A DNA stretch of 64,000 bases from Rhodoferax antarcticus ANT.BR. Lineage in GTDB: Bacteria; Pseudomonadota; Gammaproteobacteria; Burkholderiales; Burkholderiaceae_C. The translations under genes were made by a program, and so were the position numbers. Positions 49,056 to 61,656 of the stretch are shown here, piece by piece. Below the pieces are notes generated by a model. That model did no database searches and was not told the origin of the DNA. It saw nothing but the letters and a program-made list of their open reading frames with translations. The first letter of the stretch is position 1; each line of letters begins with the position of its first letter. The stretch lies in the NCBI RefSeq assembly GCF_001938565.1, contig NZ_MSYM01000001.1, positions 210,876 through 274,875 on the forward strand, read 5' to 3'.

Positions 49056-51154
49056 ACATCGCCTCCACACAGTTGGGGCAGCCTTGGCCATTGGGTGCCC
49101 ATTTCGATGGCCAAGGCATCAACTTTGCCGTTTTTTCAGCGCACGCACAGGCCATGGATCTGTGCCTTTTCGACAGTCAAGGTACTCAGGAACTGGCCCG
49201 CCTGCGCCTGCGCGGGCGCACTGGCGATGTCTGGCATGGTTACCTGCCCAACGCGCAGCCTGGGCTGGTTTACGGTCTGCGCGCCTCTGGTCCCTGGCGG
49301 CCAGACCGGGGGCATCGGTTCGACGCGTCGAAGTTGCTGCTGGACCCCTATGCCCGTGACATCGTGGGCGATTTCATATGGTGTGACGAGCATTTTGCGC
49401 CGGACCGCATGCACCCGCGTCACCTTGACACCCGGGATAACGCGCCCACGGCGCTCAAGGCGCGTGTCGTTCATGACACTTTTGATTGGAATGGTGACCG
49501 TCCTCCGTCCATTGCCCTGAGCAAAACTGTCATCTATGAGTGCCATGTCAAAGGCTTCACCAAAACTCACCCCGACATTCCGCCGGGGATCCGTGGCACC
49601 TTCGCCGGTTTGGGGCACCCCGCTGCCATCAGTCATCTAAAGACCTTGGGCATCACGGCTGTCAGTCTGCTGCCCGTGCACTACCACCTCAGTGAGCAGC
49701 GGCTGGTGGATATGGGGCTGAGCAACTACTGGGGCTACAACACCTTGGGTTTCTTCGCTCTGAACCCGCATCTGGCCAGCCAACACAGCGGCATCTCACC
49801 CCGGGAAGAATTCCGCACGATGGTGCGCGCCTTGCACGCAGCCGGATTGGAGGTCATTCTCGATGTGGTTTACAACCACACCGCTGAAGCTGACCACACC
49901 GGGCCGACGCTGAGCTTTCGCGGTCTGGACAACGCCAGTTATTACCGCCTGGTCCCCAATGATCTGAGCCATTACGAGAATTACAGTGGCTGTGGCAACA
50001 CCATGGATATCCGCCAGCCCCGGGTGTTGCAATTGGTGATGGACAGTCTGCGTTACTGGGTCAATGAGATGCATGTGGACGGGTTCCGGTTTGATCTGGC
50101 TACCGTTCTCGGACGCACTGACAGCGGTTTTTCACCCCAGGCACCGTTCTTTGCTGCAGTGGCCCAAGACCCCGTTTTGTGCCGCGTCAAGATGATTGCC
50201 GAACCTTGGGACATTGGCCCCGGGGGTTACCAGGTGGGCCAGTTCCCGCGCGGCTGGCTGTGTTGGAACGACCATTTCCGCGATTGCCTGCGACGTTTCT
50301 GGGTGCAAAGTGTCGCCTCGCCGCTCGCTGTGGGCAGTGGTGGCACGCTGGGTGAGTTCGCCATGCGCTTGTGTGGCTCGTCCGACCTGTACCAGGCGCG
50401 CAGGCGTGAGCCAGCAGAGTCGGTCAACTACATCATTTCCCATGATGGATTCACCCTACTGGATCTGCTCAGTTACAACCATCGGCACAACCTGGCCAAT
50501 GGTGAAAATAACCGTGACGGTCAGGGTAACAACCTCAATTTCAACTGTGGTTTTGAGGGGCCTAGCAGCGATCCCACAGTCAACCAGTTGCGCCAACTCC
50601 TGCAGCGTGCGCTGCTGGCCTGCAACTTGTTGGCCCAGGGCACGCCCATGATCTGCGCTGGCGACGAACTGGGTCATACCCAGGCGGGCAACAACAACCC
50701 CTACTGCCAGGACAATGCCAGCACTTGGATCGACTGGTCCGAAGTCGATACCGACTTGCTGGCCTTCACCGGGCATGTGATCGGTCTGCGCCACCGCTTG
50801 CAACCGTTTGCCAATCTCTGGTACAGCGGCATTGCCGACGCTGACGGCATTTACGATCTGTCATGGTGGAATGCCGACGGCAGTGTGTTGCAGGGCTCAG
50901 CCTGGCAACTGCCCCAGCGCCGTGCCCTGGGTTGTCTGATCGGCAAACCCGGTCATTCAAGTTCACCGCTGCTGTTGCTGGTCAACAATGCGCCGCACAC
51001 GGAACATTTCATGGTGCCACACGGTCATTGGCAGGGTCTGCTGGACACCAGTCACCCATTGGGGCTGGCCGACTGGCAGGGCGCAAAGGGCTTTGAACTG
51101 CCGATAGCCGCACACAGTCTGCTGCTGCTGCAGCAGACTGTGACGCGCACCTGA
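49043..51154 (+). CDS. glgX: Glycogen debranching enzyme
   Basis: 703 residues, GH13 isoamylase type. N-terminal CBM48 domain ([20 protein letters not shown]), then the catalytic barrel with [20 protein letters not shown], the nucleophile in [12 protein letters not shown], the acid/base Glu in [16 protein letters not shown] and [18 protein letters not shown]. It removes the short branches left after phosphorylase action. The start codon lies inside the end of glgB. It converges with malQ, whose stop is 41 bp away. Confidence 0.95.
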   Translation: MDRLNIASTQLGQPWPLGAHFDGQGINFAVFSAHAQAMDLCLFDSQGTQELARLRLRGRTGDVWHGYLPNAQPGLVYGLRASGPWRPDRGHRFDASKLLLDPYARDIVGDFIWCDEHFAPDRMHPRHLDTRDNAPTALKARVVHDTFDWNGDRPPSIALSKTVIYECHVKGFTKTHPDIPPGIRGTFAGLGHPAAISHLKTLGITAVSLLPVHYHLSEQRLVDMGLSNYWGYNTLGFFALNPHLASQHSGISPREEFRTMVRALHAAGLEVILDVVYNHTAEADHTGPTLSFRGLDNASYYRLVPNDLSHYENYSGCGNTMDIRQPRVLQLVMDSLRYWVNEMHVDGFRFDLATVLGRTDSGFSPQAPFFAAVAQDPVLCRVKMIAEPWDIGPGGYQVGQFPRGWLCWNDHFRDCLRRFWVQSVASPLAVGSGGTLGEFAMRLCGSSDLYQARRREPAESVNYIISHDGFTLLDLLSYNHRHNLANGENNRDGQGNNLNFNCGFEGPSSDPTVNQLRQLLQRALLACNLLAQGTPMICAGDELGHTQAGNNNPYCQDNASTWIDWSEVDTDLLAFTGHVIGLRHRLQPFANLWYSGIADADGIYDLSWWNADGSVLQGSAWQLPQRRALGCLIGKPGHSSSPLLLLVNNAPHTEHFMVPHGHWQGLLDTSHPLGLADWQGAKGFELPIAAHSLLLLQQTVTRT

Positions 51155-51195
51155 CCTGGCGTAGTGAGCGCCGGGCTGCGGCGCGAGCAGATCGC

Positions 51196-52719
51196 TCAGG
51201 CGTTCAGGCCCAGCCGCTCAAACCCGACGCGGGCACTGGCGGCACTAAGGTGGGCCAGGCGCTCTGACATCTGCGGCGTCACCCAGTCCCACGAAAAGCG
51301 CCAAGACCAGCAGCCCTCTGTGGTGCCCGGCACGTTCATGCGGTGTGCCGTGCCCAGTTCCAGCACGTCCTGAAACTGGCAAAGGGATAACCGGGCTACA
51401 GACATCGAAGCGGCACCCAACAGCGCCCAGGTGAAGTCTTCTTCGGTCGCATCGAGGTAACGCAACGCAAAGGCATGCTCATGCGCACTGCAGCTGGCCC
51501 ACCAGCCCAGCAGCGTGTCATTGTCATGGGTGCCGGTATAGACCACGGTGTTGGGGTCGAAGTTATGTGGCAAAAAGGGATGGTGCGCATCGCCCGAAAA
51601 CGCAAACTGCATCACCCGCATCCCTGGAAAACCGGTGCGCTCACGCATACGCACCACCTCGTCGGTGATGATGCCCAGATCCTCAGCAATGATGGGCAAA
51701 GGCCCAAGCGCCTCGGTCAATGCGTTAAACAGGGCATCACCCGGCCCGTTTCGCCAACGGCCTTTGACGGCAGTGGGTTCATCGGCGGGAATTTCCCAGT
51801 AGTCCACAAAACCACGGAAGTGATCAATCCGAATCACGTCAGCCAGGGCCAGTTGCCGCCTGACACGCTCTATCCACCAACGGTAACCGTCGGCATGCAT
51901 CGCTTCCCATTTGTAAAGGGGGTTACCCCAGCGCTGGCCTGTTACCGAGAAGAAATCAGGCGGCACACCCGCCACCACCTGCGGCTGACCGCTAGCATCC
52001 AGCAGGTACAAATCCGGGCGCGCCCAGCAATCGGCACCGTGATGCGCCACAAAAATGGGCAAATCGCCCACCATCAAAACACCTTTGCTGTGGGCATAGG
52101 ACTTTAGCGCTTGCCACTGCTGGTCAAACTGCCATTGCACAAAGCGCCAGAACGCCAACTCATCGGCGTATTGCAGGCGCGCCTGCGCCAACGCAGCTGG
52201 TTCCCGCAGTGCCAAGTCCGCGGGCCACTGCGGCCACAGACTCGGGCTAAAAACCTGATCCATTGCCATGAACAACACATAGTCTTCCAGCCAGATCTTC
52301 TGTGATGCCGCCCACTGCGCCAAATCTTGTTGGCCGGACACGCCAGCACTTGCCGCAAACCCGGCATAAGCGTCACGCAGGCGCGCCATGCGCCAAGGCA
52401 TGACCTGCGGGTAATCGACCTTCAAGTCGTCAAACTGTTCCTGCAGGCTCTCAGCTGGGATCCAGCCACGTGCCACCAAAGGCTCCAGCGCCACCAACAT
52501 CGGGTTTCCCGCAAACACCGAACTGCCCATGTAGGGAGAAAAGCCAGGTCCGACCGGGCTTAGGGGCAGGGTTTGCCACAGGGTTTGCCCGGCCTTGTTC
52601 AGCCAGTCCACAAAGTAATAGGCGTTGGGGCCCAGATCACCTGAACCGTGGGGGCCAGGTAGAGAGGTCGGGTGCAGCACCACGCCAGCGCGGCGCAGTT
52701 CCATCAAAGAACTAGGCAT
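51196..52719 (-). CDS. malQ: 4-alpha-glucanotransferase (amylomaltase)
   Basis: About 507 residues, GH77. Characteristic parts: RAGVVLHPTSLPGPHGSGDL, GSSVFAGNPMLVAL, the nucleophile Asp region ADVIRIDHFRGFVDYWEIPA, IAEDLGIITDEV and YTGTHDNDTLLGWW. It rearranges maltodextrins by moving glucan chains. Start: ATG at 52719, with a TTG 12 bp upstream as alternative. Last gene of the minus-strand group pgm-glgC-glgA-malQ. Confidence 0.94.
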   Translation of the reverse strand: MPSSLMELRRAGVVLHPTSLPGPHGSGDLGPNAYYFVDWLNKAGQTLWQTLPLSPVGPGFSPYMGSSVFAGNPMLVALEPLVARGWIPAESLQEQFDDLKVDYPQVMPWRMARLRDAYAGFAASAGVSGQQDLAQWAASQKIWLEDYVLFMAMDQVFSPSLWPQWPADLALREPAALAQARLQYADELAFWRFVQWQFDQQWQALKSYAHSKGVLMVGDLPIFVAHHGADCWARPDLYLLDASGQPQVVAGVPPDFFSVTGQRWGNPLYKWEAMHADGYRWWIERVRRQLALADVIRIDHFRGFVDYWEIPADEPTAVKGRWRNGPGDALFNALTEALGPLPIIAEDLGIITDEVVRMRERTGFPGMRVMQFAFSGDAHHPFLPHNFDPNTVVYTGTHDNDTLLGWWASCSAHEHAFALRYLDATEEDFTWALLGAASMSVARLSLCQFQDVLELGTAHRMNVPGTTEGCWSWRFSWDWVTPQMSERLAHLSAASARVGFERLGLNA

Positions 52720-52785
52720 TGGGTTGTCCAAAAAAAGGGGGCCAGCCGACTTTCGGCCAGTCAGGGCCCGATAACAGACGAAAAC

Positions 52786-54234
52786 CTAAGCGCACAAATG
52801 CTGGTACCGGGCCGCGTACTGTTGTGCGGCACTGTACCAACCAAGATCCTGTTGCATACCGCGGCCTCGCACTGCCTCCCATTCGGGTTGGCGTGCGTAA
52901 AGCGCAAAGGCACGCGCCATGGCGCGCTCCAGCGCCTGCGGATTGAAGTCGTCAAAAACAAAGCCATTGGCGCGCTCTTCAGCCATGTTTTCCAGAGAAC
53001 AGTCGACCACCGTGTCCGCCAGACCACCCACGCGATGCACCAGAGGCAGGCTGCCGTACTTCAAACCGTACATTTGCGTGAGGCCACAAGGCTCAAACCG
53101 CGAGGGCACCAGGATCACATCTGCCGCGCCAAAAATGCGATGAGCATAGGCTTCGTCGTAGCCAATGCGAACCGACACCGCGTTTGGATGCTGCGCCGCC
53201 TGCGCTTTAAAGAGCGCTTCCAAATGGGCATCGCCGGTGCCCAGCAGCACCAATTGACCACCACGAGCCAATAAGGCATCCAAGGCATCCAGCACCAAGT
53301 GCAGGCCTTTCTGATCCGTCAATCGGCTGACCACACCAAACAGCGGTGCGTCTGACTTGACCGTCAAACCCAGCTCTTGCTGCAAGACCGCCTTGCAGTA
53401 CGCCTTGCCAGCCATATCCTGCACTTGGTATGGACTGGGCAGATGAGGATCGGTCGCGGGATTCCAGACCGTATCGTCCACCGCATTCAAAATACCCGAC
53501 AAACTGCTCGAGCGCGTGCGCAGCAAGCCGTCAAAACCGCAGCCCTGCTGTGGGGTCTGAATCTCTTTGGCGTAGGTTGGGCTCACCGTGGTGATGTGGT
53601 CGGCGTAGTACAGCCCAGCCTTCATGAAAGAAACCTGACCGTAAAACTCGACGCCGTTGACGGCAAAGGCTTCGTATGGCAAGCCCAACTCGTAAAAACA
53701 GGCGGGCGAAAACACGCCCTGATAGGCCAGGTTATGCACGGTAAAGACCGTCGCCACGCGCAGCGAAGTCAGCGGCATGAAGGTCATGTAGGCCGAAGTC
53801 AAGCCCGCATGCCAGTCGTGGCTATGCACCACCTGGGGCTGCCAATGGGCATCCAGCCCATGCGCCAGCTGTGCCGCCACCCAGCTCAACAAAGCAAAGC
53901 GACGGTGGTTGTCAGCATACGGCTGGCGCCAAGCGTCTTCGTAGGGGCTGCCCGGGCGGGCGTACAAATGCGCCAAGTCAATCACATAGGCATCTACCGC
54001 CAGCGTGCGCAGTCGGCCCTGGCGCACTTGCAAACGTTCGCCCCAGGGTGCCGTCAACTCAGCCAGCACCCACGAGTCGCTCAAGTCAGCCAGGATGGCC
54101 GGAAAACCCGGCAACACCACGCGCACATCGCAGCCCACGCTGCGCAATGCGGCGGGCAAGGCCCCAGTGATGTCTGCCAGACCGCCGGTCTTGAGCAGGG
54201 GAAATATCTCGGCACTGACTTGCAACACATTCAT
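52786..54234 (-). CDS. glgA: Glycogen synthase (ADP-glucose)
   Basis: 482 residues, GT5 family with a GT-B fold. The ADP-glucose site motif is KTGGLADITGALP near residue 16, and the second conserved region is LVPSRFEPCGLTQMYGLKYG then SLPLVHRVGGLADTV. It extends alpha-1,4-glucan chains with glucose from ADP-glucose. ATG at 54234. Lies 15 bp after glgC and 66 bp before malQ. Confidence 0.96.
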   Translation of the reverse strand: MNVLQVSAEIFPLLKTGGLADITGALPAALRSVGCDVRVVLPGFPAILADLSDSWVLAELTAPWGERLQVRQGRLRTLAVDAYVIDLAHLYARPGSPYEDAWRQPYADNHRRFALLSWVAAQLAHGLDAHWQPQVVHSHDWHAGLTSAYMTFMPLTSLRVATVFTVHNLAYQGVFSPACFYELGLPYEAFAVNGVEFYGQVSFMKAGLYYADHITTVSPTYAKEIQTPQQGCGFDGLLRTRSSSLSGILNAVDDTVWNPATDPHLPSPYQVQDMAGKAYCKAVLQQELGLTVKSDAPLFGVVSRLTDQKGLHLVLDALDALLARGGQLVLLGTGDAHLEALFKAQAAQHPNAVSVRIGYDEAYAHRIFGAADVILVPSRFEPCGLTQMYGLKYGSLPLVHRVGGLADTVVDCSLENMAEERANGFVFDDFNPQALERAMARAFALYARQPEWEAVRGRGMQQDLGWYSAAQQYAARYQHLCA

Positions 54235-54249
54235 CTGAAAACCTTTGAC

Positions 54250-55521
54250 TTAAAGCTTATCCAACATCTCACGGGTGACCAACACCACACCGCCTTCGGT
54301 GCGCTCAAAGCGCTCGGCGTCCAGCACCGGGTCTTCACCCACCACCAACCCCTCGGGCAAAACACACCCCCGATCAACCACCACCTTGCGCAAGCGGCAA
54401 TTGCGCTGGATGGTGACATCCGGCAAGAGCACCGCCTCGTCGATATGGCAAAAAGAGTGAATCCGCACCTCGGAAAACAGCACCGAATGTCCCACATACG
54501 AGCCCGACACAATGCAGCCACCGGATATCAAGGTATTCACCGCGACACCGTTGTTTCCCAGCGTGTCGGGCACAAATTTGGCGGGCGGTAACTGGCGTTG
54601 GTAGGTCCAGATCGGCCAGTCGGTGTCATAAATGTCGAGTTCAGGCACGGTGGAAGCCAGATCCAGATTGGCAGACCAAAAGGCATCGATCGTGCCCACA
54701 TCGCGCCAGTAAGGCGCCACATCTGCCACACGCGACACACAGGACAAACCAAACGGGTGCGCCAACGCCCGCCCTGCAGCCACCGCTGCCGGAATCACAT
54801 TCTTGCCAAAGTCATGCTCCGAATCGGGGTTGGCCAGATCGGCTTCAAGCAGTTGGTACAGGTAGTCCGCATCGAAAACATAAATACCCATACTTGCCAG
54901 CGAGACCGCATCATTGCCCGGCATCGGCGGCGGGTCGGCGGGTTTTTCCACAAAAGCGGTGATCTGCCAATCAGCGTCGACAGCCATCACACCAAAGGCA
55001 CTGGCTTCAGCACGTGGCACTTCGATGCAGCCCACGGTGCAGCCTGCGCCCTGCGCAGCGTGGTCTTTGACCATGATCGAATAGTCCATCTTGTAGACAT
55101 GGTCCCCCGCCAGGATCACGATGTACTTCGGGTTGCTGGAACGAATGATGTCAATATTCTGAAAAATGGCATCGGCGGTGCCGCGGTACCAATGCTCCTC
55201 GCCGGCACGCTGCTGGGCGGGCAGCAGATCGACCATTTCATTGAGTTCAGCGCGCAGGAAGCTCCAGCCGCGCTGCATATGGCGCATCAGCGAATGCGAC
55301 TTGTACTGCGTCACCACCGCCATGCGCCGGATACCAGAGTTCAGACAGTTCGACAGGGCAAAGTCGATGATGCGAAATTTGCCACCGAAGTACACCGCCG
55401 GTTTGGCGCGTGAGTCTGTCAGTTGCTTCAGCCGGGAGCCACGGCCACCCGCCAGCACCAGGGCCACCGTATGACGCACCAACTGATGCGTCTCAAGGGT
55501 TTTTTCACTTTCTTGCAACAT
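54250..55521 (-). CDS. glgC: Glucose-1-phosphate adenylyltransferase
   Basis: 423 residues; makes ADP-glucose, the committed step of bacterial glycogen synthesis and the point of allosteric control. [40 protein letters not shown], the catalytic Asp in [11 protein letters not shown] and FVEKPADPP are visible, followed by a C-terminal beta-helix. ATG at 55521. Second gene of the pgm-glgC-glgA-malQ group, 47 bp after pgm. Confidence 0.96.
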   Translation of the reverse strand: MLQESEKTLETHQLVRHTVALVLAGGRGSRLKQLTDSRAKPAVYFGGKFRIIDFALSNCLNSGIRRMAVVTQYKSHSLMRHMQRGWSFLRAELNEMVDLLPAQQRAGEEHWYRGTADAIFQNIDIIRSSNPKYIVILAGDHVYKMDYSIMVKDHAAQGAGCTVGCIEVPRAEASAFGVMAVDADWQITAFVEKPADPPPMPGNDAVSLASMGIYVFDADYLYQLLEADLANPDSEHDFGKNVIPAAVAAGRALAHPFGLSCVSRVADVAPYWRDVGTIDAFWSANLDLASTVPELDIYDTDWPIWTYQRQLPPAKFVPDTLGNNGVAVNTLISGGCIVSGSYVGHSVLFSEVRIHSFCHIDEAVLLPDVTIQRNCRLRKVVVDRGCVLPEGLVVGEDPVLDAERFERTEGGVVLVTREMLDKL

Positions 55522-55568
55522 ACGATCTCCTCGCTTTCAAGGTCATGGACTACTGAGAAATCTATGGG

Positions 55569-57335
<1,767 letters not shown>

Positions 57336-57483
57336 TTAGCACCAATCCCGACACAACAACAACGCCGGGCTCCCTTTAAAATAGCCCGCCTGCATGCCGT
57401 TGACCTGGCGCAATGAAACCCGATTTAAGCGCCCGCAGGCGATTGCCCCGCGCATCACGCCACCCAGACCCGAGAACTTTTTT

Positions 57484-59115
57484 GTGACCTACGCTTTCGA
57501 AACCCGGCGCCGCCGCACCTTTGCCATCATCTCCCACCCCGACGCGGGTAAAACCACACTGACCGAAAAGCTGCTGCTGTTTTCCGGCGCGATTCAGATT
57601 GCCGGGTCGGTGAAGGCGCGTAAAGCCACCCGCCACGCCACCAGTGACTGGATGGAAATCGAAAAGCAGCGCGGCATCTCGGTGGCCAGCTCGGTGATGC
57701 AGATGGTCTACCGCGACCATGTGATCAACCTGCTCGACACCCCCGGCCACAAAGACTTTTCCGAAGACACCTACCGGGTGCTGACCGCGGTGGACTCAGC
57801 GCTGATGGTGATCGACGCGGCCAACGGGGTTGAAGCGCAAACCCGCCGCCTGATCGAGGTCTGCCGCCAGCGCGACACCCCCATCATCACCTTCGTCAAC
57901 AAGATGGACCGCGAAGTGCGCGACCCGCTGGACATTCTGGACGAGGTCGAGCGTGAGCTCGGCATGCCCTGCGTGCCGATGACCTGGCCGGTGGGCCAAG
58001 GCAAAACCTTTGGCGGCATCATCAACCTGCGCACGCAGGTGATGACGGTGTTTGAATCCGGCTCCGAGCGACTGCCGCACGACTTTGATGCCATGGCGCT
58101 GTCTGAGCCGGCTGCACTGCAAAAACGCTTCGGCCAAGACTGGGACACCGCGCTGGAAAGCATGGAGCTGGCCACCGGCGCCTCCCCCACGTTTGACCGC
58201 GAAGCTTTTCTGGCGGGCAAACAAACCCCGGTGTTTTTTGGCTCAGGCGTGAACAACTTTGGCGTCATGGAAGTGCTCGACGCGCTGGTGGACCTGGCAC
58301 CCTCCCCTGGCCCGCGCACCAGCAGCTTTGTGGTCAACAAGCAGCCGGTTATCAAACAGGTGCAGCCCGATGACGACGCCTTCAGCGGCGTGGTGTTCAA
58401 GGTACAGGCGAATATGGACGCCAACCACCGCGACCGCATCGCTTTTGTGCGCATGGCCAGCGGCAAATACACACCGGGCATGAAACTCAAGGTCATGCGC
58501 ACTGCCAAAGAATTGCGCCCAACCAGTGTCGTCACCTTCATGAGCCAGCGCCGCGAAGCGGTGCTAGAAGCCTACGCTGGCGACATCGTCGGCTTCACCA
58601 CCCACGGCGGGGTGCAATTGGGCGACACCATCACCGACGGCTCGGTCAACCTGCTGTTCACCGGCCTGCCGTTTTTTGCGCCTGAAATGTTCACCACCGT
58701 GATTCTGAAAAATCCGCTGCGAACCAAACAGCTCCAGCAGGGTCTGGCGCAGCTCGGTGAAGAAGGCGCCATCCAGGTGTTTCGGCCCGAAATGGGCGGC
58801 AACATGCTCCTAGGTGCGATTGGTCAGTTGCAGTTTGAAGTGGTGCAGTACCGCCTGAAGGGCGAATACGACGCCGACATTCGCTTGGAGAGCAGCCAGT
58901 ACACCGGTGCGCGCTGGATCACCGCCGACACGCCGCAGCAGCTCAAAGACTTTGTTAACGCCTACCCGCAGCGCATGGCGCGTGATGCGGCCAACACCCT
59001 GGCCTACCTGTGCACCAGCCCGTATGACGTGCGCCTGGCACAAGAGCGTTTCCCCAAAATTCATTTCCACCCACTGCGTGAACACGCCGGGCTGGCCCTG
59101 CAAAGCGCTGGCTGA
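57484..59115 (+). CDS. prfC: Peptide chain release factor 3
   Basis: 543 residues from the GTG at 57484; a translational GTPase that recycles release factors 1 and 2. The P-loop is SHPDAGKTTLTEKLL, switch II is DTPGHKDFSEDTYR, and NKMDRE is the G4 motif. The GTG gives VTYAFETRRRRTFAII, the usual RF3 N-terminus; an ATG at 57394 would add 30 unusual residues. A HAD phosphatase gene starts one base after its stop. Confidence 0.95.
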   Translation: MTYAFETRRRRTFAIISHPDAGKTTLTEKLLLFSGAIQIAGSVKARKATRHATSDWMEIEKQRGISVASSVMQMVYRDHVINLLDTPGHKDFSEDTYRVLTAVDSALMVIDAANGVEAQTRRLIEVCRQRDTPIITFVNKMDREVRDPLDILDEVERELGMPCVPMTWPVGQGKTFGGIINLRTQVMTVFESGSERLPHDFDAMALSEPAALQKRFGQDWDTALESMELATGASPTFDREAFLAGKQTPVFFGSGVNNFGVMEVLDALVDLAPSPGPRTSSFVVNKQPVIKQVQPDDDAFSGVVFKVQANMDANHRDRIAFVRMASGKYTPGMKLKVMRTAKELRPTSVVTFMSQRREAVLEAYAGDIVGFTTHGGVQLGDTITDGSVNLLFTGLPFFAPEMFTTVILKNPLRTKQLQQGLAQLGEEGAIQVFRPEMGGNMLLGAIGQLQFEVVQYRLKGEYDADIRLESSQYTGARWITADTPQQLKDFVNAYPQRMARDAANTLAYLCTSPYDVRLAQERFPKIHFHPLREHAGLALQSAG

Positions 59116-59116
59116 C

Positions 59117-59983
59117 ATGCCGCACGCGATGTTGCCGCTGGCGCAATGGCCGCTGGCTGAGCGCCAGAAAATCATCGGCGTGTTCACCGACATTGACGAC
59201 ACGCTGACCACCCATCAGGCCATCACTGCGGAGGCTTTGCAGGCCCTGGCTGATCTGAAAGCGGCGGGGCTGGCGGTGATTCCGATCACCGGGCGACCGG
59301 TGGGCTGGTGCGCCCCGCATGCGCTGGGCGATGCAGCGCACGGCTTGCCCGCTTGGGCGGTGGATGCCATGGTGGCGGAGAACGGCGGCGTTGCCTTCGC
59401 ACCTAAAGTTAATGATGAAAATGGCTTCCAGCCCTTATGCAATAAGCGCGAGCAGCTATCAAAAATATACTATGCTAATGCAAGCTATTTGGCAGCCAAC
59501 CAGCTGAAGATGCGCCAGGTGGCCGAGCTGATCCTGCAGCAAGTGCCGGGCAGCGCCTTGTCTGGGGACCACGCCGGGCGCGAAACCGACACCGCCATCG
59601 ACTACAACGAGGTGCACCGGCTGAACCCCGATCAGGTGGCGCAAGTGGTGGCGTTGTTCGAGGCGCACGGCATGCAGGCCACGGTGAGCAGCATCCACAT
59701 CAACGGTTGGATCGGCAGCCACAACAAGCTTGAAGCCGCGCGCTGGATGGTGCGCAGGCTATTTGGCCGGGATCTGGATGCTGAGCTGAGCCAGTGGGTG
59801 TATGTCGGCGACTCGACCAACGACCAAGTCATGTTTGAGCACTTTGTGCACAGCGTCGGCGTGGCCAACATCCACCGCTTTGCTGGCCAAATGGTCCACT
59901 GGCCGCGCTACGAGACGGCCGCTGAGCGCGGTGCCGGCTTTGCAGAAGTGGCGCGCGCCCTGCTGGAGGCGCGCGCGGCGTGA
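59117..59983 (+). CDS. HAD-superfamily hydrolase (sugar phosphatase/mannosyl-3-phosphoglycerate phosphatase-like) with repeat insertion
   Basis: 288 residues. HAD motif I is FTDIDDTLTTH, motif II ITGRP, and the C-terminal metal motif GDSTNDQVMFEHF, as in the Cof/MPGP type with a C2 cap. After the NGGVAFAPK segment lies a foreign stretch (NDENGFQPLCNKREQLSKIY) encoded in frame by a 45-bp dispersed repeat; related proteins have a much shorter connection there. The start lies one base after the prfC stop and the stop overlaps the next gene, so translation is coupled. Substrate unknown. Confidence 0.82.
   Translation: MPHAMLPLAQWPLAERQKIIGVFTDIDDTLTTHQAITAEALQALADLKAAGLAVIPITGRPVGWCAPHALGDAAHGLPAWAVDAMVAENGGVAFAPKVNDENGFQPLCNKREQLSKIYYANASYLAANQLKMRQVAELILQQVPGSALSGDHAGRETDTAIDYNEVHRLNPDQVAQVVALFEAHGMQATVSSIHINGWIGSHNKLEAARWMVRRLFGRDLDAELSQWVYVGDSTNDQVMFEHFVHSVGVANIHRFAGQMVHWPRYETAAERGAGFAEVARALLEARAA
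59416..59466 (-). repeat. Dispersed ~45-bp repeat inside the HAD phosphatase gene
   Basis: Minus-strand reading GATAGCTGCTCGCGC, then TTGCATAAGGGCTGGAAGCC, a near-consensus copy of the GGGCTGGA variant, read in antisense by the gene. Confidence 0.87.
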
Positions 59984-61140
59984 TGGCAGGCTCGCGCGTC
60001 GGTTTGGTGGCGGTGTTTGGCTCGACTTTTTTCGAGCTCTGCGGCATCTTCATGCTGTCGCCCCTGCTGCTGTTGATGCTCAAAGACGCACAAGTCTCCA
60101 CCACCGTGGCCGGGCTGTTTGCGGCCACCACCTGGGCTGGTATTTTCCTGATCACGCCGTTTGCCTCGCAGTTGATTCGTCACGTCGGTCGCCGCCCGTC
60201 GATGTGGCTGGCTTGCGGCGCGCCGCTGGTGTCTGCGCTGGGGTTCATGCTAACCGACGTGTTGTGGGTCTGGTTTGCATTGCAGTTGCTGGCCGGGGTG
60301 GCCGGTGGTCTGCGCTGGGTGCTGGCCGAGGCCTTTATTGCTGAATTTGCTCCGCCCAGGCATCTGGGGCGCACCATTGGCATCTACGCCACCATGGTCG
60401 GGCTCACCTTTGTGATCGGCCCCGTCCTGTTGGCGGCAGTGGGCACCAGCAATACCCAAGCAGCTCTTTGGTGCGTGTTGGCGCTGGTGAGCGTGGGCTT
60501 GGCCTGGACCGCGCTGATCCCCAAACTGCCGCCCGATCACGACAGCCACAGCGCCAGCGTTGGCCTGCGGGGGCTGAGGCGGGCGGTGCTGGCGCGCCCG
60601 GTGATCATGCTGGCCGGGTTCATTGGCGGGTTTTTCGAGTTGGGTCTGGGCGCGACCCTGCCGCTATATGGCCTGGCGCTGGGTCTGGGCGCAGGTGCTG
60701 CCACGCTGCTGGTGTCGGTTAGTGGCGCGGGTGGCACCTTGATGGCGCTGCCTTCGGGCATGTTGGCTGACCGGTTTACCAACCCGGCAAGCGGGCGGCG
60801 CACCTTGATGACGGTGTTTGCCGGCGTGATTCTGCTCAGCACCCTGCCAGGGCCGTGGGTGGCAGGCACACCGTGGCTGATCTGGCCGGTGGTGGCGCTA
60901 TGGGGTGCCGCCGGTGGCGCGCTTTACACCCTGGCCATGGTCGACATCGGCGCGCGCGAAAAAGGCCTGACTCTGGTCAACAGCACTGCGGTGCTGGTGC
61001 TGACCTACACTTTCGGCGGGCTGGTGGCCTCTGCTGGCTCGGGTGCGCTGATTGAATGGTCGGTCGGGCTGGTTTTCCCGCTGCTGCTCATCTTTTTGGC
61101 CGCCGTCGGTTTTGCTGCCCTGCTGATGCGCAGCCGCTAA
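59983..61140 (+). CDS. Major facilitator superfamily transporter
   Basis: 385 residues with about 12 hydrophobic segments. Family marks include FELCGIFMLSPLLLLML in the first helix, RHVGRRPSMWLACG in the loop after helix 2, and a comparable LADRFTNPASGRRTLM in the second half. The substrate is unknown. The ATG at 59983 overlaps the stop of the HAD gene (TGATG), so both are translated from one message with prfC. Confidence 0.83.
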   Translation: MAGSRVGLVAVFGSTFFELCGIFMLSPLLLLMLKDAQVSTTVAGLFAATTWAGIFLITPFASQLIRHVGRRPSMWLACGAPLVSALGFMLTDVLWVWFALQLLAGVAGGLRWVLAEAFIAEFAPPRHLGRTIGIYATMVGLTFVIGPVLLAAVGTSNTQAALWCVLALVSVGLAWTALIPKLPPDHDSHSASVGLRGLRRAVLARPVIMLAGFIGGFFELGLGATLPLYGLALGLGAGAATLLVSVSGAGGTLMALPSGMLADRFTNPASGRRTLMTVFAGVILLSTLPGPWVAGTPWLIWPVVALWGAAGGALYTLAMVDIGAREKGLTLVNSTAVLVLTYTFGGLVASAGSGALIEWSVGLVFPLLLIFLAAVGFAALLMRSR

Positions 61141-61156
61141 CCCCACAGGAACACCC

Positions 61157-61618
61157 ATGTTTTTTGCAACCGACCTTCAATCCGTCTCGCACGGCATTCA
61201 GCTCGCGGTGGCGCCGGTTTTCTTGCTGACCGCTGTGGCCGGCATGATTGGTACCGCCGCCGGGCGGCTGGCGCGCATCATTGACCGCGCCCGGGTGCTG
61301 GAAGCGCAGGTCGACAAATCCCCGAAGAGCGACCCGATGACCTTGACCTTCAAAGAGCTCAAGCTGCTGCGCCAGCGCGGCGCGCTGGTGAACAGCTGCA
61401 TTGCCTTGCTGACCTTTTGCGGCATCATGATCGGGCTGACCATCATGGCGCTGTTTCTCGGCGAAACCGCTGAAATCAATGTTTTTCGCTTGGCCAGCAT
61501 TCTGTTTTTGCTGGGTGTGACGCTGTTTCTGCTGGCCTTGCTGTGCTTTTTTGTGGAAACCGTGATGGCCACCCGCGTCCTCAAGTTTGGCCACACCAGC
61601 CCAAAGACCCCAGCCTGA
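61157..61618 (+). CDS. DUF2721 membrane protein
   Basis: 153 residues with three hydrophobic segments (LAVAPVFLLTAVAGMIGTAA, SCIALLTFCGIMIGLTIMAL, ILFLLGVTLFLLALLCFFVE) and the basic motif GRLARIIDRAR typical of DUF2721. No biochemical role is known. The ATG at 61157 has CAGGAAC upstream. It is 16 bp after the MFS gene and 38 bp before the next gene. Confidence 0.82.
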   Translation: MFFATDLQSVSHGIQLAVAPVFLLTAVAGMIGTAAGRLARIIDRARVLEAQVDKSPKSDPMTLTFKELKLLRQRGALVNSCIALLTFCGIMIGLTIMALFLGETAEINVFRLASILFLLGVTLFLLALLCFFVETVMATRVLKFGHTSPKTPA

Positions 61619-61656
61619 CGCTGCGCCTTGATTCACCCTGCAACACGGTCTTCCTC

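Noticed and set aside
53377..54591. 404-codon frame antisense to glgA and glgC
   Set aside because: His/Gln-rich shadow of two well-supported genes.
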